Positions 43,228 to 51,983 of a stretch of 64,000 nucleotides of DNA are shown piece after piece (the first letter of the stretch is position 1; every line of letters starts with the position of its first letter). Location of the stretch: assembly GCF_000281045.1 (NCBI RefSeq), contig NW_008246071.1, forward strand, positions 572,028-636,027, read 5' to 3'. Origin of the DNA: Saprolegnia diclina VS20. Lineage: Eukaryota > Oomycota > Saprolegniomycetes > Saprolegniales > Saprolegniaceae. The notes under the pieces are model-generated. The model searched no databases and was not told the DNA's origin. It saw only the letters and a list, made by a program, of their open reading frames with translations. A program made the translations under genes and the position numbers.

Positions 43228-44520
43228 CTAGTAGCCATGGGAGGACGCATAGTCCTTGAACTGCTCCCAAATGAGGAACCCGAGCATGGTGTGGGGACCC
43301 GCGCGGATGTAGCCGGCGGCCCAGCCCTTGTAAAGTCCGTTGACGACGCCTTCGGCCGCCAATGTCTTGCGGAAGCAGTCGTAGACGCCCGTGTACAAGG
43401 CACCGCGGCCGCGCGCGTCGACGCGCTGGCTTGCGAGGCGCGTCGCGACCACATCAAACGGCTGCATGAAGGCGGAGATGGCCAAGCCACTCAAGAGCGA
43501 GGCTAGCAGAATCGGATGAGCCAAAACCTCGGACGTGACAGGTACCGCTAAGAGGGACCCAGACGCTGGTCGGTGCCAAGTCCAGTGCGTCCATCACAAA
43601 CACTTTGGCGCTCGAGTACGACGCCAGCTGCGCACCCGACCCCACCTAATGCAGCGTGACGATGCTGTCGAGTCTTGGCTCTCTATCGTACCACGATCCG
43701 CGCCATTTGACCGCCGGCCCCCCGGTAGAGGCCTGCGACGCCGTCGGTCGCCAGCACTTGGCGAAATCCGTCCGTCTGGTGGATGAAGTCGCGTCAGCGA
43801 TTGCGAAAAGCGGTGGGTCGTACCAAGGAGCGGTAGTGGTATTGCGCATTCACAGACGCCGTCGAGCTCTGCGCCTGCAGCCGCGTCTTGACGAGGTAGA
43901 AGGGCGACCCAACAATGCCACCCAGCACACCTAGTCAATGCCGTGAGACGTAGCTACAGTACATGGACGTACCCGAGAGCGCGCCGGCGACGGCGTTGCG
44001 GCCCATGAAGAATGGCGCGTTCGGGTCCGAAGCGCCGACGAGATGTTGGAAAGACTCGAAGCTGCCGAGCCGCAGCCCATTCATGATGGCCTACGCACCA
44101 GCGCTTACGATGGATGTATCGTCAAGCGGAGACCGTACGTTGTAGGCCATGCCGGCGGCGAGACCGCGCTGGATGCCCACGACGCCTTCCGTGCGCGCAA
44201 TCGTGTAGAACGCATGCGCAAAGTTGCGGTACAGCACGCGTCCGGGTGTACTGCTGCGCGCCATGAGCTCGCCCTGCGCATGTTCATATCTTGAGACGAT
44301 TGCAGCAGTACGATGGATGATGGATTACCTGGAGCTGCATGCGCGTCTTGACGACCTCCATCGGGTTGGACCCGATCGTTGCCAGGGACGTAGACGCGCC
44401 ACCGAGCACGCAGCTCAGCCAGAGCGCGCGCGTCGCAGGTGCTGCCGGCGCTGTGTCATGCTGCACTTTGATGGCGAAGCCGCGCCGGGTAGTCGCGCAG
44501 CCAGCCGTCTCGACGCTCAT
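43228..44520 (-). CDS. Mitochondrial carrier, SLC25A34/35 type, copy 2
   Basis: Paralogue of the carrier at 29616-30778. The first repeat has [14 protein letters not shown], the second GSPFYLVKTRLQAQ and the third MQPFDVVATRLASQ. The helix-rich C-terminus is HTMLGFLIWEQFKDYASSHGY. The start at 44520 (MSVETAGCATTRRG) gives a slightly longer N-terminus than copy 1; an earlier in-frame Met at 44562 exists. Introns split the same signature-proximal places as in copy 1 (after RMQLQ). It is convergent with the importin gene, stops 78 bp apart. The substrate is inferred to be an oxaloacetate-like anion. Confidence 0.87.
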
Positions 44521-44999
44521 CTTGGCAAGTGACCCACCATGGTTTATACTGCCACCGACCACATGGTTGCCGTTGGAAGGCTCCCGAACGCAAGTGGTTG
44601 CGTCAGCGTCGCTTTAACGCGTTAAAGGGATAGGAACGCGTTAAACTTGAGCACATTGGACGCGTTCCTTCGAGCGGCGACACCAAGGGCGACATGGGGA
44701 GCTGCTTCGTGCCTGCGTTGACAACAGTCTCGGCACAACCTTGGGAGACCTTTAGACAGGTTATATAGCCGAGTTAAACGCGTTTTTAAAGCGATTTGCT
44801 TGGCTTACGCGTGAGGTCCCATGCATCCTTGGCATGCCACCATGCTACCGCCAACAACAGACCGCCAAGGACCATGACTGAAGGCGATGGTGGTCGAGGT
44901 CCATTCGGGCAAGGTCGATGAGCTCGGAACAGAGATGGGCGCCGAAATCGCAAGGAACGATCGAGCTCTGTAGACTAGACGGCTAGTGTATATGGCTAA
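44521..44999. other. Intergenic, nothing recognised
   Basis: About 480 bp with no gene. Words such as AACGCGTTAAA and AAACGCGTTTTTAAAGCG repeat near 44615-44790, echoing a similar pattern near 16520-16580; their meaning is unknown. Confidence 0.5.
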
Positions 45000-45769
45000 C
45001 TAGACCTTTGGAATGTAGACACCACCAGCGCGGGACACCCAAGCTTCTGGCTCGGGTTTGTAGAAAGGATCGACTTGGCGCATCGGGCTCGGGCTTCGGT
45101 TCATGTAGGCGTCGTGCGTCCAGTCCCGTTTGGACACGTCGACATACGGGCGACGACTTGCGCCACGGCTGCGGCTTCGACTCCGACTACGTCGTTGTTG
45201 GCGACTTCGGCTGCGGCTTCGACTGCGGCTTTGTCGATGGCTGCGGTCTCGGCTGCGATCTCGGCTGCGACTCCGACTGCGCTGGCGGCGAGGTTTTCTA
45301 GAGCATATAACCAAGATGAGCTCATGATGCAGGGCTGCGGCCGAACCGGGCATGATGGCGGTTCTCGTCCATCTAGTGTAGTCATGTCAGATTGAGGGAG
45401 GAACACCTGGAATGACGTACGTCGGGGCGAAACGGGTCCTCTGGTGGGAGGCTCTCGATGGAGCTCACCGACGACGTACTCGAGACCGAGCTGGATCGCT
45501 GGCGCTTGGACGGGACATCGCGGCCAAACTCGTCCACCTTGGTCTTCTTGTGCTTCTTCTTGTGCTTCTTCTTCTTCTTCTTGGCCTCGCGCTTCAAGGT
45601 TGGGTTCGCCGCTTCCTCCTTCATGCGCCGACGGAAGGCCAAGGCCTGCATCTCGGCCTCCGTGTAGCCGCCGGACCACTTGGCATCGGTCGACCTAGTT
45701 CATGCATCTTCCATCGTTCCATGGACCTCGGCGTCAGCTCTCGCCGCCATCGACGTACTTGCCGCTCAT
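45000..45769 (-). CDS. Lys-rich and Arg/Ser-rich nuclear protein
   Basis: Two introns. Exon 1 is only MSGK (start at 45769), joined at about 45705-45758 to STDAKWSGGYTEAEMQALAF, then a poly-Lys/His segment (KKKKKKHKKKHKKTK) and a Ser-rich patch (SSSVSSTSSVSSIES). A second intron of about 110 nt leads to the RS domain (RSRSRSRDRSRDRSHRQSRS and further RS pairs), then PYVDVSKRDWTHDAYMNRSP. It ends EAWVSRAGGVYIPKV. Such basic/RS proteins are speckle-associated splicing factors. The conserved head and tail suggest a specific family I could not name. No RRM is present. Confidence 0.75.
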
Positions 45770-46184
45770 GCTGCTTTGCCTCGAAACTTATAAAGGTATC
45801 TGTTTTTAGAGTGTATCGGGGCAGAGAGTGTACTTGAATATGCATTCAAAGAGGTCTAACGGCCAGGTGGTGCTTCAACTTGGCAAGATCCAGCAACCGA
45901 GCAGCAACCCAGCAGCAACCGAGCAACCGGCTGAAAGCTGCTCATGCGACTTCATGCTACGACAAGGTAAATGGGTGCATCGCCCTGCTCTGCTGCGCCT
46001 TCATCCACAGTCACGACGTCGTTGGCTCTGTGGCCGACGACTTCTGGTACTCTGCTGCGGCGCATCTACTAGTACGAGGGAACCCGCCGACGGTGAGCTC
46101 ATCGCCCCACGACAAGACTCCAACATCGCATGCAAGACCACGTATTCATAGTTCATAATCGCTTGGGCAAGCCGCCGAGAGCGC
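45770..46184. other. Intergenic, with a CAGCAACC-type micro-repeat
   Basis: About 415 bp between the SR protein start and the first CRN-like ORF. It holds a short run of CAGCAACCGAG/CAGCAACCCAG units near 45890-45930. No gene was recognised. Confidence 0.5.
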
Positions 46185-47144
46185 CTACTGCTGGTCCGAG
46201 CGGCCCGCGGTAAGCGCGTCGAGCTCGGCCTGGCTCCACGCAGGCAGCTCGTACACGACCGCCTGGTCCCAGATGGGTTGCACCGTGGCCATTTCGGCCG
46301 GGCCGGCCGCGAGCACCAAACGGTGCGCCGCGCAACGCGGGAGAAAAGCCAAGTCCGCGGGCGTCTTGCCCTTCGTGTCGACGAGCACGTGGAGGCTGCC
46401 CCAAAAAGTAATGTCGTGCGTGTGGGGCAAGTTCTCGAACGTATCGTACTCAAAGACGCCATTGAGGCCGTCGTAGAGCACCGTGTCGTCGCCGTGGAGG
46501 TAGAGCACGCGGGGCGTCTTCTGGGCGACGAGCTGCCACAAGAGATACACGAGGCAGATCGACTTGCCGACGCCCTCGTCGCCCGTGAGAATCATCATCT
46601 TGGTGCCGACGAGCGTGTCGACGACGTCAAAGAAGCACTCGCGCAAGTAAAACTCGGCCATGTCCGTCAAGAGCGGGTGCTGCACTGTCAAGGCAAGCCA
46701 CGGACCATCGTCGGCAAGCGCCGCGTCCGGAAGGGCGACGAAGAACGGCGTGCTGCTGGGACGCTTGGCCAGTTGGTCTTGGAGTGAGCGGGTAATGGCG
46801 TCCTCGACCGCGTCGATGATGGCGGCCTCTTGGGCCGAGGGCTCCTCGCGGTCGGCTCTCGCAATCCGGCGCGAGCGCAGGACCCACTTGCCGTTGACAA
46901 ACTCCATCCCAAAGCCAATGGCCATTCTGCTGCTGTCTGTTGCAAAGGCTGCGAATTCGAGAATGAAGACAGCTTTCAACTGCGTGGCGATGAGATCGTG
47001 GCGTTGGGACAGGCCCGTTCGATATTCTGCCATCCGCGTCGCTCGTGCTGCCACGTCATCTGTATTTTCAGGCCAAAAGAATGGAAAGTCGACGGGTTGA
47101 AGAGCCCACTGCTTGCCGCCTCCTGTCGAATGCCATGGAAGCAT
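46185..47144 (-). CDS. Crinkler (CRN)-like NTPase-domain protein
   Basis: About 319 residues. The middle carries a P-loop motif typical of CRN-family NTPases (ILTGDEGVGKSICLVYLLW) after EFYLRECFFDVVDTL. Downstream segments (DITFWGSLHVLVDTKGK, YELPAWSQAELDAL) match the neighbouring gene's C-terminal region, so the two are tandem relatives. CRN proteins are oomycete effector-type proteins acting in host nuclei. No signal peptide is visible, and it is shorter than a full CRN protein, so it may be a partial or decayed copy. No repair or completion is attempted. Confidence 0.6.
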   Translation of the reverse strand: MLPWHSTGGGKQWALQPVDFPFFWPENTDDVAARATRMAEYRTGLSQRHDLIATQLKAVFILEFAAFATDSSRMAIGFGMEFVNGKWVLRSRRIARADREEPSAQEAAIIDAVEDAITRSLQDQLAKRPSSTPFFVALPDAALADDGPWLALTVQHPLLTDMAEFYLRECFFDVVDTLVGTKMMILTGDEGVGKSICLVYLLWQLVAQKTPRVLYLHGDDTVLYDGLNGVFEYDTFENLPHTHDITFWGSLHVLVDTKGKTPADLAFLPRCAAHRLVLAAGPAEMATVQPIWDQAVVYELPAWSQAELDALTAGRSDQQ

Positions 47145-47184
47145 ACATGCATTCGTTGGAGGAGGTTAGCTACTACGTGCTGGG

Positions 47185-48006
47185 TCATGGACCGAGTGTT
47201 GGCGCAGTTGTGCGCACGCCGCACGTGGCCGCCGCCATCGCCAGCTCGGCGGCGTCCCAGTCGGGCAGCGCGATATGCGTCGTCGCAAGGGCACAGCGCG
47301 TTATCGCCGACTGGGCCACACGGACGCTGTGCACCTTGCCAAACGGAATCGCCGCCTGATCGGTAGCAGTCGTGTCGAGAAGCACCCAGAGATCCAAGGC
47401 CCAAAACACATCGTCTGTCAAGGGCGGCAGCACCTCGATGGCGTCCACGCCGTGTAGCGGATCCAGCAGCACGACGTCCTCGTTGAAGAAGACGAGGACG
47501 CGATGACGTGTCCACACGAGCGTCCAGAGGAGGTAGATGAGAAAGGTCGACTTGCCCGGCCCCGTGACGAGCACGGTCGGCACCACGAGGATCTCGGCCA
47601 CGAGCGACCGATAGATCGACCGGACAAAGAGACGGGTCGAATGCGAGCCTGGTATTGGCTGCAAGAGCACGAGGTGTTGCTTGGCCGGCTCGGCAATGTT
47701 TGCGAGCCGGGCGAGATCGAGGTCCTTGTAGAATCGAAGGGCCGATGGCTCTTCCTGGACCGCACGCAGCTCTTGCTCGAGCAAAGCAATGCTTAGTGGA
47801 CTCTCGGGGCCATTAACGTGCGGCAGCAGCTCGTGGGCGCGCAGGAGCCGACCGTCAAACGTGTGCACCGAGAGGTGCAGCGGCGGCATCGTCGCGTAAA
47901 AGTCGCGCTTGACGACGGTCGCAAGGTCCTCTGCGTTCATGCAAGTCGGCGTCGCCACGAGAACGGGCACCGCATCGGGCAAGAGCACCCAGAGTGCGCT
48001 CGGCAT
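47185..48006 (-). CDS. CRN-like protein with ubiquitin-like N-terminus, second tandem copy
   Basis: About 273 residues starting MPSALWVLLPDAVPVLVATP. The first 70 residues resemble the beta-grasp (ubiquitin-like) head of CRN proteins, followed by an NTPase-like segment (TFLIYLLWTLVWTRHRVLVF) and an end (DVFWALDLWVLLDT, LPDWDAAELAMAA) that aligns with the end of the gene at 46185-47144. Both stop at the same place in the domain, so they may share one ancestral short form. It could be a short family member or a fragment. Confidence 0.55.
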   Translation of the reverse strand: MPSALWVLLPDAVPVLVATPTCMNAEDLATVVKRDFYATMPPLHLSVHTFDGRLLRAHELLPHVNGPESPLSIALLEQELRAVQEEPSALRFYKDLDLARLANIAEPAKQHLVLLQPIPGSHSTRLFVRSIYRSLVAEILVVPTVLVTGPGKSTFLIYLLWTLVWTRHRVLVFFNEDVVLLDPLHGVDAIEVLPPLTDDVFWALDLWVLLDTTATDQAAIPFGKVHSVRVAQSAITRCALATTHIALPDWDAAELAMAAATCGVRTTAPTLGP

Positions 48007-48607
48007 AGCGAGTTGGCGATAACCTGCTGGGGTGAGGACGGTCGACGAGGGACCCGGCTGTTACAATGCGTGAAGCAAGAGACGACGGTGGTCGTATATT
48101 CAAGAGTGATTCAAAAGAGAGCCTACGAGCCGAGGGCTGAAGAACACCAGGAGATAGGACAGTTGTAAAGCTGACTCGGATAAGCAAGAGCTGCAGAGAA
48201 GTATGCTATTCCTTGTTAAGCACACCTCTAAGCGTAAGCTGGTTATCCAACTTCAATCTGGGCTGGCAAGGGAACGACCATGGGTCAATAATAAAGATTG
48301 ACCCATGGGTACGACCATCGTGGGTTGTACGGATACAACCGTAAGTAGCCCGGTTAAATACTGTATCCGTATATAATTCCCCAGTCCAGTTAAGACCGGC
48401 GTCTGCTCTGTCTCGCGGCCCAAGCAGCCACGCCATCAGCCAAGAATGGACCAAAGACACGGCCTCTTGCCTCGCACATGCGAGCTACAACTAGCTGCCT
48501 AACGGGTAGTGGGAGGGATACGTATGTAGTGAGTGGCGTAGGGTCAACTGAATTAGCTCGAAGCATGAGCTTCTACATTTGGCGGCTGCGCTCCGAGGTG
48601 GCGATGG
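48007..48607. other. Intergenic spacer with hairpin-forming palindromes
   Basis: About 600 bp. Perfect 12-bp arms CCATGGGTCAAT (48278-48289) and ATTGACCCATGG (48297-48308) flank a 7-nt loop. A second small inverted repeat (GGTTGTACGGATACAACC) lies nearby, near 48333. No gene was recognised. Confidence 0.6.
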
Positions 48608-49072
48608 TCACGCGATCGACGCTCGTGGCTCATCATCGTTGGAGCCGTAGGTCTCCATACGTCGCGTTGGTAGGATAAGCGCTCGCTCACTCGCCACGCG
48701 CGGTATGACCAAACAGTGCGCAATCGGGCGGAGGAGGCGGCTCATGAGTAGCTGCAGCGTGTACGGTCTCGTCGTCTTGGGCAGGACGCATCGCTGGACG
48801 GCGCCTTCTACATGCTCGTTGACGCTCGGGATCATTGGGTCTGGTAGAGGGCGCAACTGCAAAGGCGTTGCCCAGTGGCTAGCGTACGCGGCGGGCACAG
48901 CGCACTTCAAGTCGAGCTCGGTGCCGTCATTTGCCATGAGCACAAGCGGTCGCCCGTCCGTCGAGAGTGCAAAGTGGGCTTGCGCCGCATCCCGAAGCTG
49001 GCGCATCGACGCACGCCCAACGGTCGCGACCTCGATCGCCTCGTCGCGGCCGTTTGTGATCCACACACCCAT
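48608..49072 (-). CDS. CRN-like N-terminal (ubiquitin-like) domain protein, third copy
   Basis: About 154 residues starting MGVWITNGRDEAIEVATVGR. It shows a beta-grasp-like pattern (RQLRDAAQAHFAL, GRPLVLMANDGTELDL) akin to the head of the CRN-like gene at 47185-48006, but has no NTPase domain in frame. Probably a fragment of, or a very short relative of, the same family. All three genes share strand and order, consistent with local duplication. Confidence 0.4.
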   Translation of the reverse strand: MGVWITNGRDEAIEVATVGRASMRQLRDAAQAHFALSTDGRPLVLMANDGTELDLKCAVPAAYASHWATPLQLRPLPDPMIPSVNEHVEGAVQRCVLPKTTRPYTLQLLMSRLLRPIAHCLVIPRVASERALILPTRRMETYGSNDDEPRASIA

Positions 49073-49470
49073 GCCCGTTCCCAGCAGCCCAAGGCGGGTT
49101 CTGCGCAGCTGAAGGTTGCGCGTCGATGGCCTGTCTGGTTGATCGGTCTTGACCGAGGTCGGTTAGCCTCGCTCTGGACCTCATGGCACGTGGCAGCACC
49201 TCTCGCTGCTGTGGCTTGCGTCGACGTCTGCGCTCGTGCAGGCTAGTATGCGACGATGTCCTTGCTCGGCGCATGGCTTCGGAGATCGCAATGAGCAATC
49301 AACTGACCTATACCAAAGGCGACCATATCTTTGCTACCTGCGTCCAAAATTGAAAGACGGCAATCAACTGACCTTTTCCAAATCGCTTCTTCAACGATTA
49401 AAATTACATTGCGTGTTTGTATGTAGCACGCCATTGTATTCTGTTGAGGAAGAAGATATCGCGAGGCAGC
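49073..49470. other. Intergenic, promoter region of the GH63-like gene
   Basis: About 400 bp between divergent genes (CRN-like on minus, glycosidase on plus). CAATCAACTGACC occurs twice (near 49290 and 49362); a CAATCAACTGACCA copy also exists near 8620, upstream of the GRHPR gene. No coding potential was seen. Confidence 0.45.
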
Positions 49471-51983
49471 ATGAAGACGGGCCTCGTCCTCGGGCTGCTG
49501 CATGGCCTCGGAGCAACGCTCTCGGCGCTCGTCGTCGAGATGCCTCCGCCGGTCGTAGCGCGCGAGGCCATGAGCGCCATGCGCCTCATCAACCAGACCG
49601 ACGTGACCAACGACATTCCGCAGTTCGAGGCGATCATCAAGGCCGCGTACGCGGTGCTCCAGGCCAACTACGACGACCAGATGCACGCGACCGCGCCGGG
49701 CGCCATCGAGAGCATCGGCTTCCAGCACATTGTATGCATGCTTCTGTCCTCTGCGCTCATCGACGTTGCATTAGAAAGCCCATGATGCGCTGCTGGCGGC
49801 GCAAGCGATCGCCCACCGCAACTTTACGATGGCCACCAAGCAGTTCACGTACGCCAAACAGCGTGGCAGCAATGGGATCTTGACGCTATGTTAGGGCCCT
49901 CCTGCGCCATCAATGGAGCAACGGATTCATGCCCGATGTGATTTACGGTCCGTCGGTCAGCGCCTCGTCTGCCTGGCTGGCGACCAACAAGACGTACTAC
50001 CCAGGTCCTGCGTTCTGGTCGATTTCGGTACTAGTACCTGTGTACGCCACGCAAGCAATGTAGCAAATCACAATGTAGGAGCACAACAATGACACGAACA
50101 AGTCGCTGCCGACGTCGGGCCTCCTCGCGCCACCGCTGCACGCGGAGACAGCGATGCGCATCTTTTATCTCGCGCCGCTCGACACGTCCATGGGCACGCC
50201 CGTGTACACGGACGACGCCATGGTCTTCCTCTGCGATGTCTACTCGCCGCTCCGGCGCTTCCACGACTACTTGTTCTCGTCACGCCAAGCCTCGAACGAC
50301 TCGCTCCTCGTCCTTCGCGTACCCGATCATCATCGTGTTTGCTTGTCCTCGGCCTCATTCGTTGCCTACGTAGCACCCTTGGGAGAGCATGACGAGTGTC
50401 GCACCTGGTTGGAAGGATGCGTTGGCGTCCGTGAAGCTCGCTGCCGACTATGCCCAGGTCATCAAGCGTCTGAACGTTCCTGCGACGGCCCAAGACGCGT
50501 ACGTGGCGGCCGCGTCTCGGTTCTACCCCCGCGACACGTCATTGGTGAAGGACCTCTACGAGCCAATGCTGTACCTCGCGAACTGCTTTGTCCGCGATGG
50601 CACTTCTGGGACGACAACAGCTCCTTCCAAGTACACTTATCGAGTCGTCGTAGCAAGGAGTATCAAGTTGAGGCATAGGTGCGCTACGGACGTGCACGTG
50701 TTCGATGTCGAGTTCAACGCGATCGTGTTGCGGTCGTCCGAAGCGCTGCTCAACATGGCGACATTGCTGCTCAAGCACGCGTCGCGGTCGTTGCGCTTCG
50801 ACTGCAAATACGGCCTTCCGCACGCCCACGACATTGACGCGCTCCAGCGATCGGTTGCAGCGCTCAAAGCCCGGCTGCAGTCGCCACTGCCCGACGGTCT
50901 TTGGAATGCGTCGGCGCAGGTACTTTGATCCTACTTCTCGCGTGTTGACATGTATGCTGCGCTAGTATTTCCAGAGCAGTCACACCACGTCGCCGACAGT
51001 CCAAGGCTTCTTCCCGCTGTACGCGACAGCGCTCAAAGGTCTGGCGTAGCGATGCGTCGTATGTAAGCAGCCACTGACGCACTGGCGTAGACACAGTGCA
51101 GATCGGCCTCCTCAGTCATATTCTACCGACGCCCCATACATTCAATTTCTTTTGCGACTATTTTCCCATGGCCGTATATCCCTGCCGTACGTCCTTGGTC
51201 ATCGTTCAAGCGTTGGACAATATTGTGTGTGTAGAAGACACGATCAAAGATGTACCGCGCATTACACTGCTTGTCCACAGCTACGTTGCCTATCGCGGCT
51301 TTCTCAAGGTCAGACTGACTCTGAGGCGACGGTGACGGAGCGTGAGCTAGAATTCCTTCTTGGGGGTCGCTCAAGTGCTCTTGCAAAAGACGTATGCGCT
51401 TCTCTCGTCCGTCGACACGTTTCATTTCTGCGATGAATTTGACGCGACATCCGGTGCGCCGCTAACGACGACAACCGGCCTCTCATCGACGCTCGCGGCG
51501 TCGGTTGCCATCAACATGGGCCTACCCGACGGTAGATGTGACCAATTTGATCGATCACGGATGACACGCCGACGTAGCGACGCAGCCGCCGAGCCCCGAC
51601 ACGCCGCCGATCAACCGCAAGATGATTCTGATCGTCATGTGCATTGAGCTCGTCGTTGCCATGGGCGTGGCGATCGGCTGCGTGGTCTTTTCGATTTACT
51701 TTGTCGTCAAGCGGCCTCAAGAAGTGGCCCCGCGCCCGGCCGCCGCCTCGACCCCCAACGTGCGCGTCTCGGACAGCGCGTCGAGTCCCAACAGCGACCA
51801 TTTGGAAGAGTCCTTGCTTTCAGAAGACGAAGACGTTGACGTACACGCGCCTTCTCTGGTCTCGTCTCTGACGAACGCTGTTTCTAGGAGTATGGCTCAT
51901 TCCTCGCGTCGTCGCCGCGCGAACCCAAGGGCACGTGGTCGTCGATCAAGTCGTTTGTATCGAGCATTAGTCCGTGGGGGTGA
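49471..51983 (+). CDS. Secreted, membrane-anchored GH63/MGH1-like glycoside hydrolase
   Basis: Predicted surface or secretory (alpha/alpha)6-barrel glycosidase. A signal peptide (MKTGLVLGLLHGLGATLSA) at 49471 is followed by family-like segments in several exons: ALLRHQWSNGFMPDVIYGPS, TSGLLAPPLHAETAMRIFYL, FDVEFNAIVLRSSEALLNMA, FFPLYATALKGLA, NYLAYRG-like HSYVAYRGFLK, and CDEFDATSGAPLTTTTGLSS, in the order found in GH63-type enzymes. A transmembrane helix (MCIELVVAMGVAIGCVVFSIYF) and an acidic tail ending SSISPWG follow. About nine short introns are implied and several boundaries are tentative, especially 51050-51360. The stop overlaps the convergent CNBD gene by 17 bp. Substrate unknown; oligosaccharide or mannosyl-glycerate-like. 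Confidence 0.65.
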
